Below, one piece after another: positions 22,381 to 30,454 of a DNA stretch of 30,454 nucleotides. This stretch comes from Smittium mucronatum (Eukaryota; Kickxellomycota; Harpellomycetes; Harpellales; Legeriomycetaceae), in NCBI GenBank assembly GCA_001953115.1, contig LSSL01000694.1:5782-36235 (forward strand), given 5' to 3'. Position numbers and translations under genes: made by a program. Within the stretch, counting starts at the first letter, position 1, and every line of letters starts with the position of its first letter. The notes under the pieces were generated by a model. That model did not search any database, was not told the DNA's origin, and saw only the letters and a program-made list of their open reading frames with translations.

Positions 22381-22770
22381 AAACTTATAATTGCGAACTT
22401 GAAAAATTATTCTTGCACTTTATTAGGTATAGTATCACAATCAAATACTGAGGAGTAAGTGTTTATAGAAAACCTGAGGACCAAATAAAATTATATATTT
22501 AAAGATTTATCAAGCTTATTTACAAAATATTGTAAAAAAAATTCATCCTTGATGATATTCTATATATCAGGATATCCTCAAATCGATATTTCAAAGCACT
22601 TAAAAACTGAATCAGCTGCAACAAAAATCAAGAAAAAAACTGAAATTTGATAATGGCATCAAATGATTCAAAAAATATGTAAAAAATCCATAAATTTGAA
22701 TACCAGTTGCTATGATATTAAAAATAATTCAGAAATATACACTACAAAGCTAGCCAGAATTACCGAGAAT
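22381..22770 (+). pseudogene. Integrase zinc-finger remnant following RNase H (plus strand)
   Basis: In one frame KHLKTESAATKIKKK (22594-22638), two stops, WHQMIQKICKK (22654-22686) and TSCYDIKN (22702-22725) follow each other. This is the order of the H2C2 finger of retroviral-type integrases: G-H-x-G...K-T...I, then W-x-x-M...I, then C-x-x-C...K. One histidine and one cysteine are visible, the glycine before the histidine is lysine, and the first cysteine of the pair is gone. It sits downstream of the RNase H remnant on the same strand, as pol order requires. Confidence 0.55.
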
Positions 22771-23547
22771 ACGAGAAAAAAAAATAATTAAAAGTTGTAA
22801 TGGGTTTAATTGTATGTGTAAATATGTAAATAAATAAATTGAAACCTAGAGGGATGTAACATGAAAAATTCCAGAAGAAATAAAATGAATTTTATTTATT
22901 ATCCGCGAAAAATAATTGAAATCAACTGATATAAATATATTTAAGTTGTATATAATAATTCCCATAGAAAAAAATGTCACAATCACATTTGTGAGGTATA
23001 TTGCTTCGAAAATTTGAAAAATTTTATTTCTTTATTAGAAAAAAATATGCTAAAACTAGTGCCTAAGTAGTTTTATAATATTTTATTGCACGAGGAATTT
23101 CAAAACATCATAACATTGGATAAAATATAAAAATTAATTAATAAGAAATAATATAGAAAATTTTATATTTTTAAAATAAGGGTTATATATACAACATCAA
23201 TTCACCCAGAAAAAAAAGATCAGATATAGCGGTTAAAAAAATATTGTAACAATATTTATAATCTTGTATAATTTTTCAAAAATATAACTGGAAAAAATTA
23301 TTAAAATTAGCCAAATTTGGTTCTAATAAATCTAGTCATACACTTCAAACCATTCATTGTTTTCTCAATAATGATATTCCACAGGATATTCCTCTAGATA
23401 TTCTCCAAAGTTGGTAATTTTGCAATCATTTAAACTGATAATGAAGGAAAATTAAATGAAATTAAAGTAATAATATGATTTTTAACTTTATAATTAAGTG
23501 TAAGAGATAAAAATTAGAAGGAAGCTTGTTATAAAAATAATTAGAAC
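22771..23547. other. Decayed interval expected to hold the integrase core
   Basis: The D,D,E core of the plus-strand element should lie here, but I cannot point to its aspartates. The interval is roughly 300 bases longer than the family would need between finger and C-terminal motifs, so it may contain an insertion or belong to two fragments. Confidence 0.35.
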
Positions 23548-23787
23548 ATGAAATCAATAGAAGAACTTTCCATTTTTATTAGAGCACCAGAAATAATAAA
23601 ATTGACAGATGTTAAAATAACATCGATTATATTAGCATGTTTCTATTTTAAGATTGAATATATGTTAACGAAGCCATATGAAATTTTTTTCACAAAAAGG
23701 ATGAAGATTCAACCAGTTTTTGATATTTTGAGCATGAAAATTTTACAAATTTTCATTTTTAAGATTGAAATATATCAAATATTCTAA
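23548..23787 (+). pseudogene. Integrase C-terminal remnant, open for 79 codons
   Basis: ATG-initiated frame ending at TAA (23785-23787). The segment LTDVKITSIILACF followed eleven residues later by TKPYEIFFTKR resembles the end of Ty3/gypsy integrase cores: W-x-x-x-L-x-x-x-L-F-A-Y-N, then T-x-x-x-T-P-Y/F-E-x-x-F/Y-G. The distance from the alanine to the proline is 13 residues, as in the family; the tyrosine is cysteine here and the glycine after FF is lost. The ATG is simply the first one in a remnant frame. It lies on the same strand as the RNase H and finger remnants upstream and in the right order, so they probably come from one element. Confidence 0.5.
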
Positions 23788-24261
23788 TATTTTATATCCA
23801 AAATGAATGTAAAAATAATGATAGAAATACCGTATTATAAAACTCATTATAGAAAAAATTAATATCCAGAAAGTTACTAAAATTCAACTGATTTTGATAA
23901 ATTAATGGGTATAAATACAAAAAAAAATCTACCAATCCCAAGCAATTTCAGATTTTAAGCAGAGAAAATTTTTAAATATTATAAAAAAGCTAACTTTATA
24001 ATCGATAAAACTATTATGTTTCAAACAAAATTAAAAAAATTTATATCAAGAATCAAAATGTATTTGAAACCAAAAAAATAACACAAAAATAATTTTATAT
24101 AGATGTAAAAGTTTTCAAATTGAATTAAAAAAATCTCAAGCAATAAATACCTAAAAATATTTGAAAATTTATTACATCAAATCAAATTTTTACCTTATTT
24201 AGATCCTCACAGAGATTGGTTTATCATCATCTATTCATAGAAAGCTCTAAAACTGCTCTAA
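23788..24261. other. A+T-rich stretch without recognisable gene
   Basis: No motif was recognised. The tail of the preceding integrase would fall here if preserved. Confidence 0.4.
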
Positions 24262-24453
24262 AAGACACCTTGTACTAAAATTAGGAATTTTACATTTTAT
24301 AAATTTAAAAAATATCTGGTAAATGAATTTATGATAATCAAATTAAAAGCTAAGATAATATTATCAAAATGTCGAGATGGAGTATTAGAAGGTCCATATT
24401 TTAATGAAATTACCCAATTTAAATCGATAAATCCAATAAAAAACGGTATTTAA
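24262..24453 (+). pseudogene. Unidentified coding-like frame without start
   Basis: There are 63 stop-free codons between TAA (24259-24261) and TAA (24451-24453). The middle part, AKIILSKCRDGVLEGPYFNE, is G+C-richer and protein-like. GPY recalls the G-P-Y segment of the integrase tail, but it lies much farther from the PYEI motif at 23548-23787 than the family allows, so I do not assign it. It could be a piece of a different insertion or chance. Confidence 0.28.
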
Positions 24454-26189
24454 CATTGACTAAAATAAGTGAATTAACCGAAGCAATGTACTAAAATAAT
24501 AAAAAAATATGGTTAACTAATATGATAGTTATATTAAATAATAGAATAAGGGTATGAAGTATATTATATTAATTTTGATTGAAAAAGAAAAAAAAATACT
24601 AAGGAATGTAACTTTGTTGGAAAGATGAATTTTTCTAGAAAGCAGTCGAATTTCCTTATTATTCCAAGTTTCATACCTTAACTTATAAATAAATTGAAGC
24701 TCATTATATAAGAAAAAATAATTAATTTACCATTTAAATGGTTTTTTAAAATATAACAAAATTTTGAGAGCACGCTAATATATTCGTTTAAGATAAATAT
24801 TTATTTCGAAAATGGTGTTTCATGAATAATAAAAGAAAATCTCACAACATATAAGTAGATATATCTATTTTTTTTAAAAAATTTTTCTTCGTATGTTTTT
24901 TAAAATTTAAAAAACCCATTGGCCAATCAGCAAAAAAATTTATTTAACTATTTTTACTTATATTTATTTTTACATAAAAGAAAACACAAAATCTGACTTT
25001 ATTTTCTGAAACTTGTATCTTTTAAAAAACTTAAATTCTATACCAATATCTGATAATGAATAATAATTGAAATATATATAGGCATGGATAGCTATAACGT
25101 AATAATAATAATAAAATTCCTCTGTAAAGAGAACCAATGTTTTCAAATTCGAATCCTCTTCACAGCAAATTATTTACTATGACCCATCCCCTTGAGCTCA
25201 ACTTTAAGCTAAATGTCCAATATTACAAGGAAAGATCATCTGAATATTAATTTTTTTTATCTTGTTAGAAAATAAAAAATCATGTAGAAGCTAATTTAAA
25301 AAAATTTCGACTAAAAAAGTGAGTTCATGTAAAAATATTTGTTTTGAGTATGTTTCAAAATAGAGTAGCTCTCAATATAAAAGCCTTAATATGATTGATT
25401 TACAGTCTCCCCCCGTGAAAAATAAACTCTCAATAAAAAAATATGATGTATATCATAAATTATATACCTTATTTCTTAAAATAAAATAAAATAAAATTGA
25501 TTTTTTTTTGTTTTTTCTTTAAAAAATTATGTTTTAATGTTATTTTCTTGATATGGAGTGCTTTTATAGATCATTTTCATCTTTTAACGCGTTCCTATAA
25601 TTTTAATTCTTTCTTCTTAACTTTCATGTGGTTGATATAATTTTTTTACTTAATCTAAGCGTGGGGTTGTTTCTGGGTTCAGTTTATTTCGATATTTCTG
25701 AAAAATTTACACCAATTATGACTGTCCAAATTTACTCATGTCACAAGGATCAATAATTGGGGGGAACTGATCACATATATTACTTATTATTATATGTTGA
25801 TATATCGGAACCTGTAAAAAAAGATTTTTTGTAACACCACGCTCTATATCATTATACGATATTGTTTATTGTAGAAAAAATTTATAATTTTTGTGTGGAA
25901 TGGATTGTATTTTTAGTGATTGTATGTGGATTACTGGCTTTAAATCCATTTTTTTAGTAAAACGTAACTGTAAAAAGTATAACATTTAATCATATCATTT
26001 TTATTTATACTCTGAAATCTATGGTTTAACTTTCTGGATATCCTAATAGCCTTTATGTTTTTAGATTCCTAAATTAATAATTTCACTCCAAAAAATTATT
26101 TTTCATTCTGTATACTTTTTTTTGTCGATTTTTATATAAACTTACAGATATATTTAGTTTAAAAAGATGTTTTTTACGAAATTATTGAG
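24454..26189. other. Stretch without clear gene; possible decayed integrase tail at the right
   Basis: No gene was recognised from 24454 to 25400. From about 25500 the plus strand turns T-rich, as over the minus-strand element that follows. Minus-strand YKNRQKKVYRMK (about 26100-26130) could be part of the integrase tail. An LTR or polypurine tract should lie further left, but I could not define one. Confidence 0.4.
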
Positions 26190-26960
26190 TTTCAGAATCT
26201 AAATTTAGTTGTGGATACAAAAGCAAAGCTTTTATTTACTGTGTTAAAATTTGAATGGTATCATATCAGTAATTGAAATGGAGATATCTTGATAAATTTT
26301 TTTTTTGAGTAAGTATATTTGAATAGAGTGAATTTCAAAAAACCATCCTAATTGCGATGATTGGGTTTAAATGTTCCATGATTTTTTTTTTATCTGATTG
26401 AATTTTTATGTTTGGCCATGTGTTTATGTTAAACATCCGTAGAAAAATGTATCTTGACTTCAATTAGCATTATAAGCCCAATTTAATAATTTTAGTTAAA
26501 TTAGAGATTAAATCTGATATAATTTTTATAGAAAACAAAATTTAGGGATAAAATTATTAGTTAATTTTTCCATTTTTTCTTTAATATATGGAATTTTTAT
26601 CGCGCTAAGTTATATATTAAATTTTATTATACCTATCCAAATCCACCATAATAGTGTTTAATCTCCTTAATATAAATATCTTTAACATATAGTAATTTTC
26701 GATGGTTAAATAGATGACTTTTTATAGTTTTTAGCATAAATAGAATTTAATTTTTACAAAGTTTTGGTATTTTTAGTTGCGTATCTTGAAATATTTTCTA
26801 CACTTTTCTACACGCTTTTTGATTTTGAGGAGCCAAAGAATTAATATTGTGAGAGATATAAATTTTTTTGTCTTATTATGTCTAAAAAAAAATTTAGTTG
26901 CGATATATTCGATTATTTTTGGCTTTAAAGAATTTTTTACACATATCATTACATCTTAGA
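26190..26960 (-). pseudogene. Ty3/gypsy integrase remnant (minus strand)
   Basis: Reads from high to low coordinates. A cysteine/lysine-rich segment near 26795-26830 stands where the zinc finger ends. MVDL (26638-26649) fits the first catalytic Asp strand. ISDLISNLTKII (26485-26520), same frame, fits the S-D-x-G-x-E-F-x-S-x-x-T-K segment with the second Asp, though the stretch with G and E/F is lost. In another frame THGQT-stop-KFNQ (26394-26423) fits N-G-Q-T-E-R-F-N-Q with the catalytic Glu codon now TAA. IHSIQIYLLKKK, then after a shift in an A10 run SPFQLLI (26264-26284), fits the Y-x-T-K...S-P-F-x-L-L-Y-G end. The plus-strand frame at 26777-26959 is a shadow. Integrase would insert the DNA copy into the genome; this copy cannot. 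Confidence 0.75.
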
Positions 26961-27297
26961 GTGACATAAATTTTTTGCAAATTTAATCATTTAATTTTTA
27001 ATTTTCTTTTGGTATCCGTTGAAAATAGAAATTTTGTTGGTTTATTTATTTATTTTCTTTTTATCTTGCAATGTATCATTGTTTAATTGAGGGTCATTCT
27101 GGAGTCTATATAAAAATAAATTTATTAATAGGATATTTTATCTCCAAACTTTTAAATAGATCATTATGCTTTCCTTCTAATTATTATTGATTATTATTTA
27201 AAGTAAAATCTTATCGGGATAGTGTATGATATCAGATATCAGATTTCATTTTGTATTTTTAAATTTTTTGGATTATAATAATATATTAAAGTGTTAG

Positions 27298-28076
27298 GAC
27301 GCGAATTTTCGTCTTAGGAAGCTCAAGGATCGTTTTAATCGCTTTGTTAGTTTAGTTTATAGTATAGCTATTTTTTTTCTCTAGTTTTGAATACAATTAT
27401 TTTTATATTGTTCGTCTTTGTTTTACCAGTGTTATGTTAGTTTGGTTAGTTATTATTTTTATTACTTTCATGGGCTTGGATCATATCCCGTTATTCCTGT
27501 TTATAGTTTAGTTAGTTTTTATATTTTGATTAGTGAAGGCATTAGCTTAAATAGTGCTATGGGCATGGTTACGGGCAGCAATGAGCTGGTCAAGTCTGGT
27601 GCCTACCCTTATGGTTTTGCCCCGTAGGTAGAAATTTGGCGAGAGGTCGCAGAAGATAGAGATAATGATGCTTCGGCATCGATCTCTATTGAAGTCCTTG
27701 AATTGAGTGAATACTTAGACCCATCTGTAAAGTTGGTGGAAGAACCAGTTATGGAAAATATCGTATCTTCTTTATTGAGTCTTTCGTTAGATTCCGGTAC
27801 CAAACCCCCAGTAAGGCTCTCACCTATTATTCTTCCTTGGGAGCTTTAAAAACGCTTAGTGTTTTCAGTACAGGGAGCAACGGGCGAAGATTGGATAGGC
27901 GGAGTAAGGGAGCAATAACTAAACTAAAGTCTCTGCTGGGTAAAAGCATAGATTGTACTAGCAATAGTGCACTCAGCGTTGCCTCTGCTTTATCCGCACA
28001 AAAACAGTTTAGGAGCGAAGACTTGTACCAGTCTAACTGGTATAGGGAATCCTCTTCTAAAAATATCGAATTCTAG
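27298..28076 (+). pseudogene. G+C-rich coding-like island, unidentified, frameshifted
   Basis: Markedly richer in G+C than everything around it, especially 27540-28076. Frame 1 runs from 27298 to a TAA at 27847-27849 with only three internal stops (27382, 27388, 27625); its first third is hydrophobic and aromatic, possibly membrane-spanning, and its second part is acidic (EIWREVAEDRDNDAS, LELSEYLDPSVKLVEEP). A second frame is open from about 27709 to TAG 28074-28076 and reads SSLGALKTLSVFSTGSNGRR and later SALSVASALSAQKQF. A frameshift between the two would join them into one gene of about 260 codons. The minus strand also has a shorter open reading (27609-27803), so orientation is favoured, not proven. 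I recognise no family. It lies between RNase H and integrase of the old minus-strand element and probably inserted or duplicated there later. Confidence 0.45.
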
Positions 28077-28084
28077 TTTTAAGT

Positions 28085-29160
28085 GATCAATTAAAAAATT
28101 TATAGACCTTTTAGACCTTTTAAACAGTTGATCCATTTTTTTTAGAGAGATAGACAAGTATATATATATTTTTCGTATGTTTCATAATTAATTTACACTA
28201 TTAAATTATTCCGATAGTTACAATATGTTCCTTAAATATCAATCTTGATCTGCTAAAGATATAATGCCCCCATTTCAAGGTCTGAGACGTAGGTATATAC
28301 TACGAATGAAAATATGTATTAGAAAATTCAGAAATGGAGATTCAGTTAATGTATTTTTATCATTATAAAGATTATTTTGCATAGATTAGGCATTATAATT
28401 TTTTTTACTTTTTTTTTAAACGAGTTAAACTGTATGGATAATCTTTAGAGATTCTGGGCAAATTTCTTGTAATAATATTAATCCATAATAATATCCGAAT
28501 TCATTAAATAATTTTAGGGTATTCCAATCATTAAACATTTTTGGTTTCTCTGAGTCCGCTCTTAACACATTTTGTGATATTTTATGTCCTGAAAATAGCA
28601 CTTCTGGGAAATATTTCATGTATTTTTGTTGAATAAAATGCAGTTAGTTTCGTAAAAACGTTGATATTATAGATTTTAAGTATATGATTTATTTTTCAAA
28701 TGAATTGGAATAGATGGTAATGTAGTCAATACAAGAAATATTTATTAATCCAAAAAGCCACTCGGGATATATTTTGTTAAAATATCTAGGTTTTTAAAGG
28801 ATTTGGTTAAAACTAATTTCATTACTTATTATTAGAAGTAAAAGTATAAAAAAAGAAAGAAAATTTTAATTTTTTTTCTCCTATTGCTTAAACTAGGTTT
28901 TAAGCAGTTTAAAAATTGGATTTAGGAAATATTTTGGCTTTATTGAGTCATTCGAAAGACTTATATATCATTGTGTGTGGATCAATAGATTTTAAGGTGA
29001 AAGTAATAAATTTTATGTAGTCCAAACACAACATCTAACATATATTCTTCTTTTTTACAAAAATTTTAGGTGCACCGGCGGGTGATTTTGTCAGTTGCTC
29101 TTAAGACTTTTTTTAGATTTTTGGAAATATATTTTCTTATATTCGATTACCCTAATATTG
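28085..29160 (-). pseudogene. Ty3/gypsy reverse transcriptase and RNase H remnant (minus strand)
   Basis: The clearest domain set in the window, read from high to low coordinates. KYISKNLKKVLRATDK leads to SPAGAPKIFVKKK (29047-29085), then LCLDY (29017-29031), AKIF (28927-28938) with the following A/NLV strand, then SCIDYITIYSNSFEK (28692-28736) for the YxDD box, GHKISQNVLRAD (28554-28589), NDW, and NTLTESPFLNF (28323-28355) before RNase H. YTYVSDLEMGA (28265-28297) fits Y-T-D-A-S-D-x-G-x-G-A, and a K-W...CLKGLK segment ends the trace near 28100. The palm box has Y and the second D replaced, and the first RNase H aspartate is Tyr. Frames change at least three times and stops are frequent. The open frame at 28425-28619 is only the thumb part; its ATG is internal. 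Confidence 0.9.
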
Positions 29161-29609
29161 AAATACACTAAAAGAGACCCATCGATGAATCCAAATCTGG
29201 GTCTTTTTGTATTGTAAATTATTTTTGTCCATTTATCGGAAAAATATTCACCTTAAATTTGTTTACTAACTATTTTAATCTATATAGGGTAGTGTAAAAT
29301 TGTTTGGAAAATCTTTTGGAGGTTTATTTATATCAAATTATTTATTATAGTCTTCTATTATGACAATATTTTTGTATTTTATCGGTCCCTTTATCTATTT
29401 AGAGTTAATTTGTGGAATCTTAGACTAGATATTGTGATTTTTAAAAATGTTGAAAATATTTATTGAAAATATGCCAAGTTAAAAAGTATTCTAAATAAAA
29501 GAGTTATTCAAAAAATATTTAATAAACTAAACTATTTATACTATAATTTAACTTAATATGAACATTTAATTGATGTGTTTTTTTATTGCTGAAATTAAGT
29601 AAAGCTATT
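29161..29609. other. Junction between two minus-strand retroelement remnants
   Basis: About 450 bp between the end of one integrase tail and the start of the next RT. This is where a 3' LTR and any truncated 5' part would lie. No LTR ends, primer-binding site or polypurine tract could be defined. A hairpin with perfect 8-bp stems, GCTGAAAT (29588-29595) and ATTTCAGC (29607-29614), overlaps the stop of the integrase tail. Confidence 0.45.
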
Positions 29610-30454
29610 TCAGCCAATATAATATACCTGTTTGATTAATCCATGATATAATTTGGAAATAGCATTGCAAGCTATATAATAGGATATCAGTAAATAACAG
29701 CTATTCATTAAACTGAAAATTATATCTATTTCTTGGCTTCCTATTATCGAAACATCATCCTCATCTCCCGTGGAAGCAAATTTGTTGTAATGATTTTAGT
29801 AAGGATTTAATCTGCTGATATGGAATGTTGATCTTTTTTGAAATATTTCTTCATCTGTATAATCTAATTTTTAAATGTATCCTCATATTTTTCTTAATAT
29901 TATATAAGTTCCAATATATGTTATACTAAGTTGATTTATCTTTTTGAGCCCATCTGCTTTTTTCCACTTCAGAAAAAAGTAATATCTTATTTCTTTCTTT
30001 AAAGCTCTGTGTCTTGTAGTATATATAATTCTCATTGTTGATTTTTCTACTTTATTGTTTTCTTGATTTTTTCTCAAATAGGCTGGAGTTTAGCATCAAT
30101 ATTTTTATAGTAAATGAGTTAATTTAATGGAGTGCTGAGATTTGTTTACTACAATGTATTTATTGGTAGTAGTAGTTGTATACCGTATAATGCTTCAAAG
30201 AGGAATGTAACAAGAGTATAATGCTTCACTGTGCAGTATATTAGAATATGAATAACCAAGTTCCGATCCTAGTTGTTCTCTGGTCGTTGGAACAGTTGGC
30301 TTTGATCATTAAATCGAGTTTTATGTTAAAAATATCAGTCATACCTTACTTTTCAGGGTGTTATATAGTGCTGAACTTCTATTTAATCCAAAATTCTTAA
30401 CATAAAACTTTAATTCGATGCGAGATTTTTTTTTTTTTTGTATCACGGAATTTT
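29610..30454 (-). pseudogene. Ty3/gypsy integrase with C-terminal tail, cut by window edge
   Basis: From the right edge: IKVLC, stop, EFWIK (30382-30396), then STI-stop-HPEK-stop-G (30343-30372) matching S-T-P-Y-H-P-Q-x-N-G near the catalytic Glu; in another frame DRNL and YCTVKHYTLVTFLFEALYG (30182-30238) matching Y-N-T...H-x-x-T-x-x-x-P-F-E-x-L-Y-G; in a third frame, open 29883-30077, QLSITYIGTYIILRKI for the K-L-x-x-x-Y-x-G-P-Y-x-I module; and after two stops TFHISRLNPY (29799-29828), the F-H-V-S-R-L-x-P-Y end, then an acidic tail to TGA 29610-29612. All spacings fit the family. This is the 3' end of pol from an element whose RT lies beyond the window, so it is distinct from the RT at 28085-29160 unless pol order is unusual. 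Stops and two frame changes show that it is dead. Confidence 0.88.

Larger units (their letters stand above)
26190..29160 (-). mobile_element. Degenerate Ty3/gypsy element, split by a foreign-looking segment
   Basis: Groups the minus-strand RT-RNase H (28085-29160) and integrase (26190-26960) remnants, which are in canonical pol order. About 1.1 kb separates RNase H from the integrase finger; removing the 27.3-28.1 kb island leaves a spacing near what the family uses. Gag, protease, primer-binding site, polypurine tract and LTRs were not recognised. The part before RT (29160-29609) is too short for gag plus protease, so the element is 5'-truncated or abuts another insertion. Confidence 0.6.

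Noticed and set aside
25141..25180. TTCGAATCC, like a tRNA T-loop
   Set aside because: The flanking bases do not form a T-stem, and no matching acceptor or D-arm could be laid out upstream.
26777..26959. 60-codon plus-strand ORF
   Set aside because: Antisense to the minus-strand integrase finger region.
27060..27200. Plus-strand reading CLIEGHSGVYIKI resembling an integrase H-x-G finger
   Set aside because: The surrounding integrase evidence is on the minus strand, no cysteine pair or core follows on the plus strand, and the next segment is the unrelated G+C-rich island. Chance resemblance is more likely.
27609..27803. 64-codon minus-strand ORF in the G+C-rich island
   Set aside because: Possible, but the plus strand has longer and better continuous readings across the whole island. 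Kept only as an alternative in that entry.
29170..29208. Hairpin AAAGAGACCC...GGGTCTTTTT looking like a terminator
   Set aside because: Rho-independent terminators are a bacterial feature. The stem is imperfect and there is no gene ending here.
1..30454. Bacterial, phage, CRISPR or operon structures
   Set aside because: No dense gene packing, Shine-Dalgarno-linked frames or regularly spaced repeats. All interpretable coding traces are eukaryotic LTR-retrotransposon pol.

Overview
The window looks like gene-poor nuclear DNA of a very A+T-rich eukaryote (about four fifths A+T by eye). I see no intact protein gene, no operon, no RNA gene, no CRISPR array and no prokaryotic signal. What it holds is a graveyard of degraded LTR-retrotransposon pol sequence of the Ty3/gypsy type on both strands. 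Reading frames are broken by stops and by frameshifts, some of them at A or T runs. A compact eukaryote with an inflated, A+T-rich, repeat-filled genome, such as some large-genome microsporidia, would fit, but that is inference and the sequence does not name the organism.

Layout. 1-5.8 kb: featureless A+T-rich DNA apart from a diverged inverted repeat (1177-1535 and 2240-2585). 5.8-6.6 kb: plus-strand reverse transcriptase (RT)/RNase H remnant, followed by an unassigned coding-like piece. 7.9 and 10.1 kb: short coding-like stretches. 11.7-13.1 kb: minus-strand RNase H remnant and a weak integrase remnant. 13.6-16.5 kb: two facing diverged copies of one integrase-like segment, with a 499-base assembly gap between them; the gap is flanked by an exact 189-bp duplication that is probably a scaffolding artefact. 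17.4-18.1 kb: plus-strand RT remnant. 18.8-20.6 kb: two minus-strand ORFs of unknown nature and an unusual inverted pair of tandem repeats. 21.9-23.8 kb: plus-strand RT/RNase H, integrase zinc finger and integrase C-terminal remnants in canonical order. 26.2-29.2 kb: the best-preserved element, a minus-strand RT-RNase H-integrase, split by a far more G+C-rich plus-strand segment at 27.3-28.1 kb. 29.6-30.45 kb: a minus-strand integrase with its C-terminal tail, cut by the window edge.

How it fits together. The pol domains belong to at least six separate insertions. They occur in the normal order of Ty3/gypsy pol within each insertion, and the A-rich strand switches with the orientation of the elements. 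The visible catalytic boxes are damaged: the YxDD-type box of the right-hand RT reads CIDY, and its RNase H TDxS-type box reads TYVS. None of these copies can be active as read. The one segment that does not look like old decay is the 27.3-28.1 kb island, whose coding identity I could not establish. Short peptides quoted are what the window encodes now; no gene has been restored.
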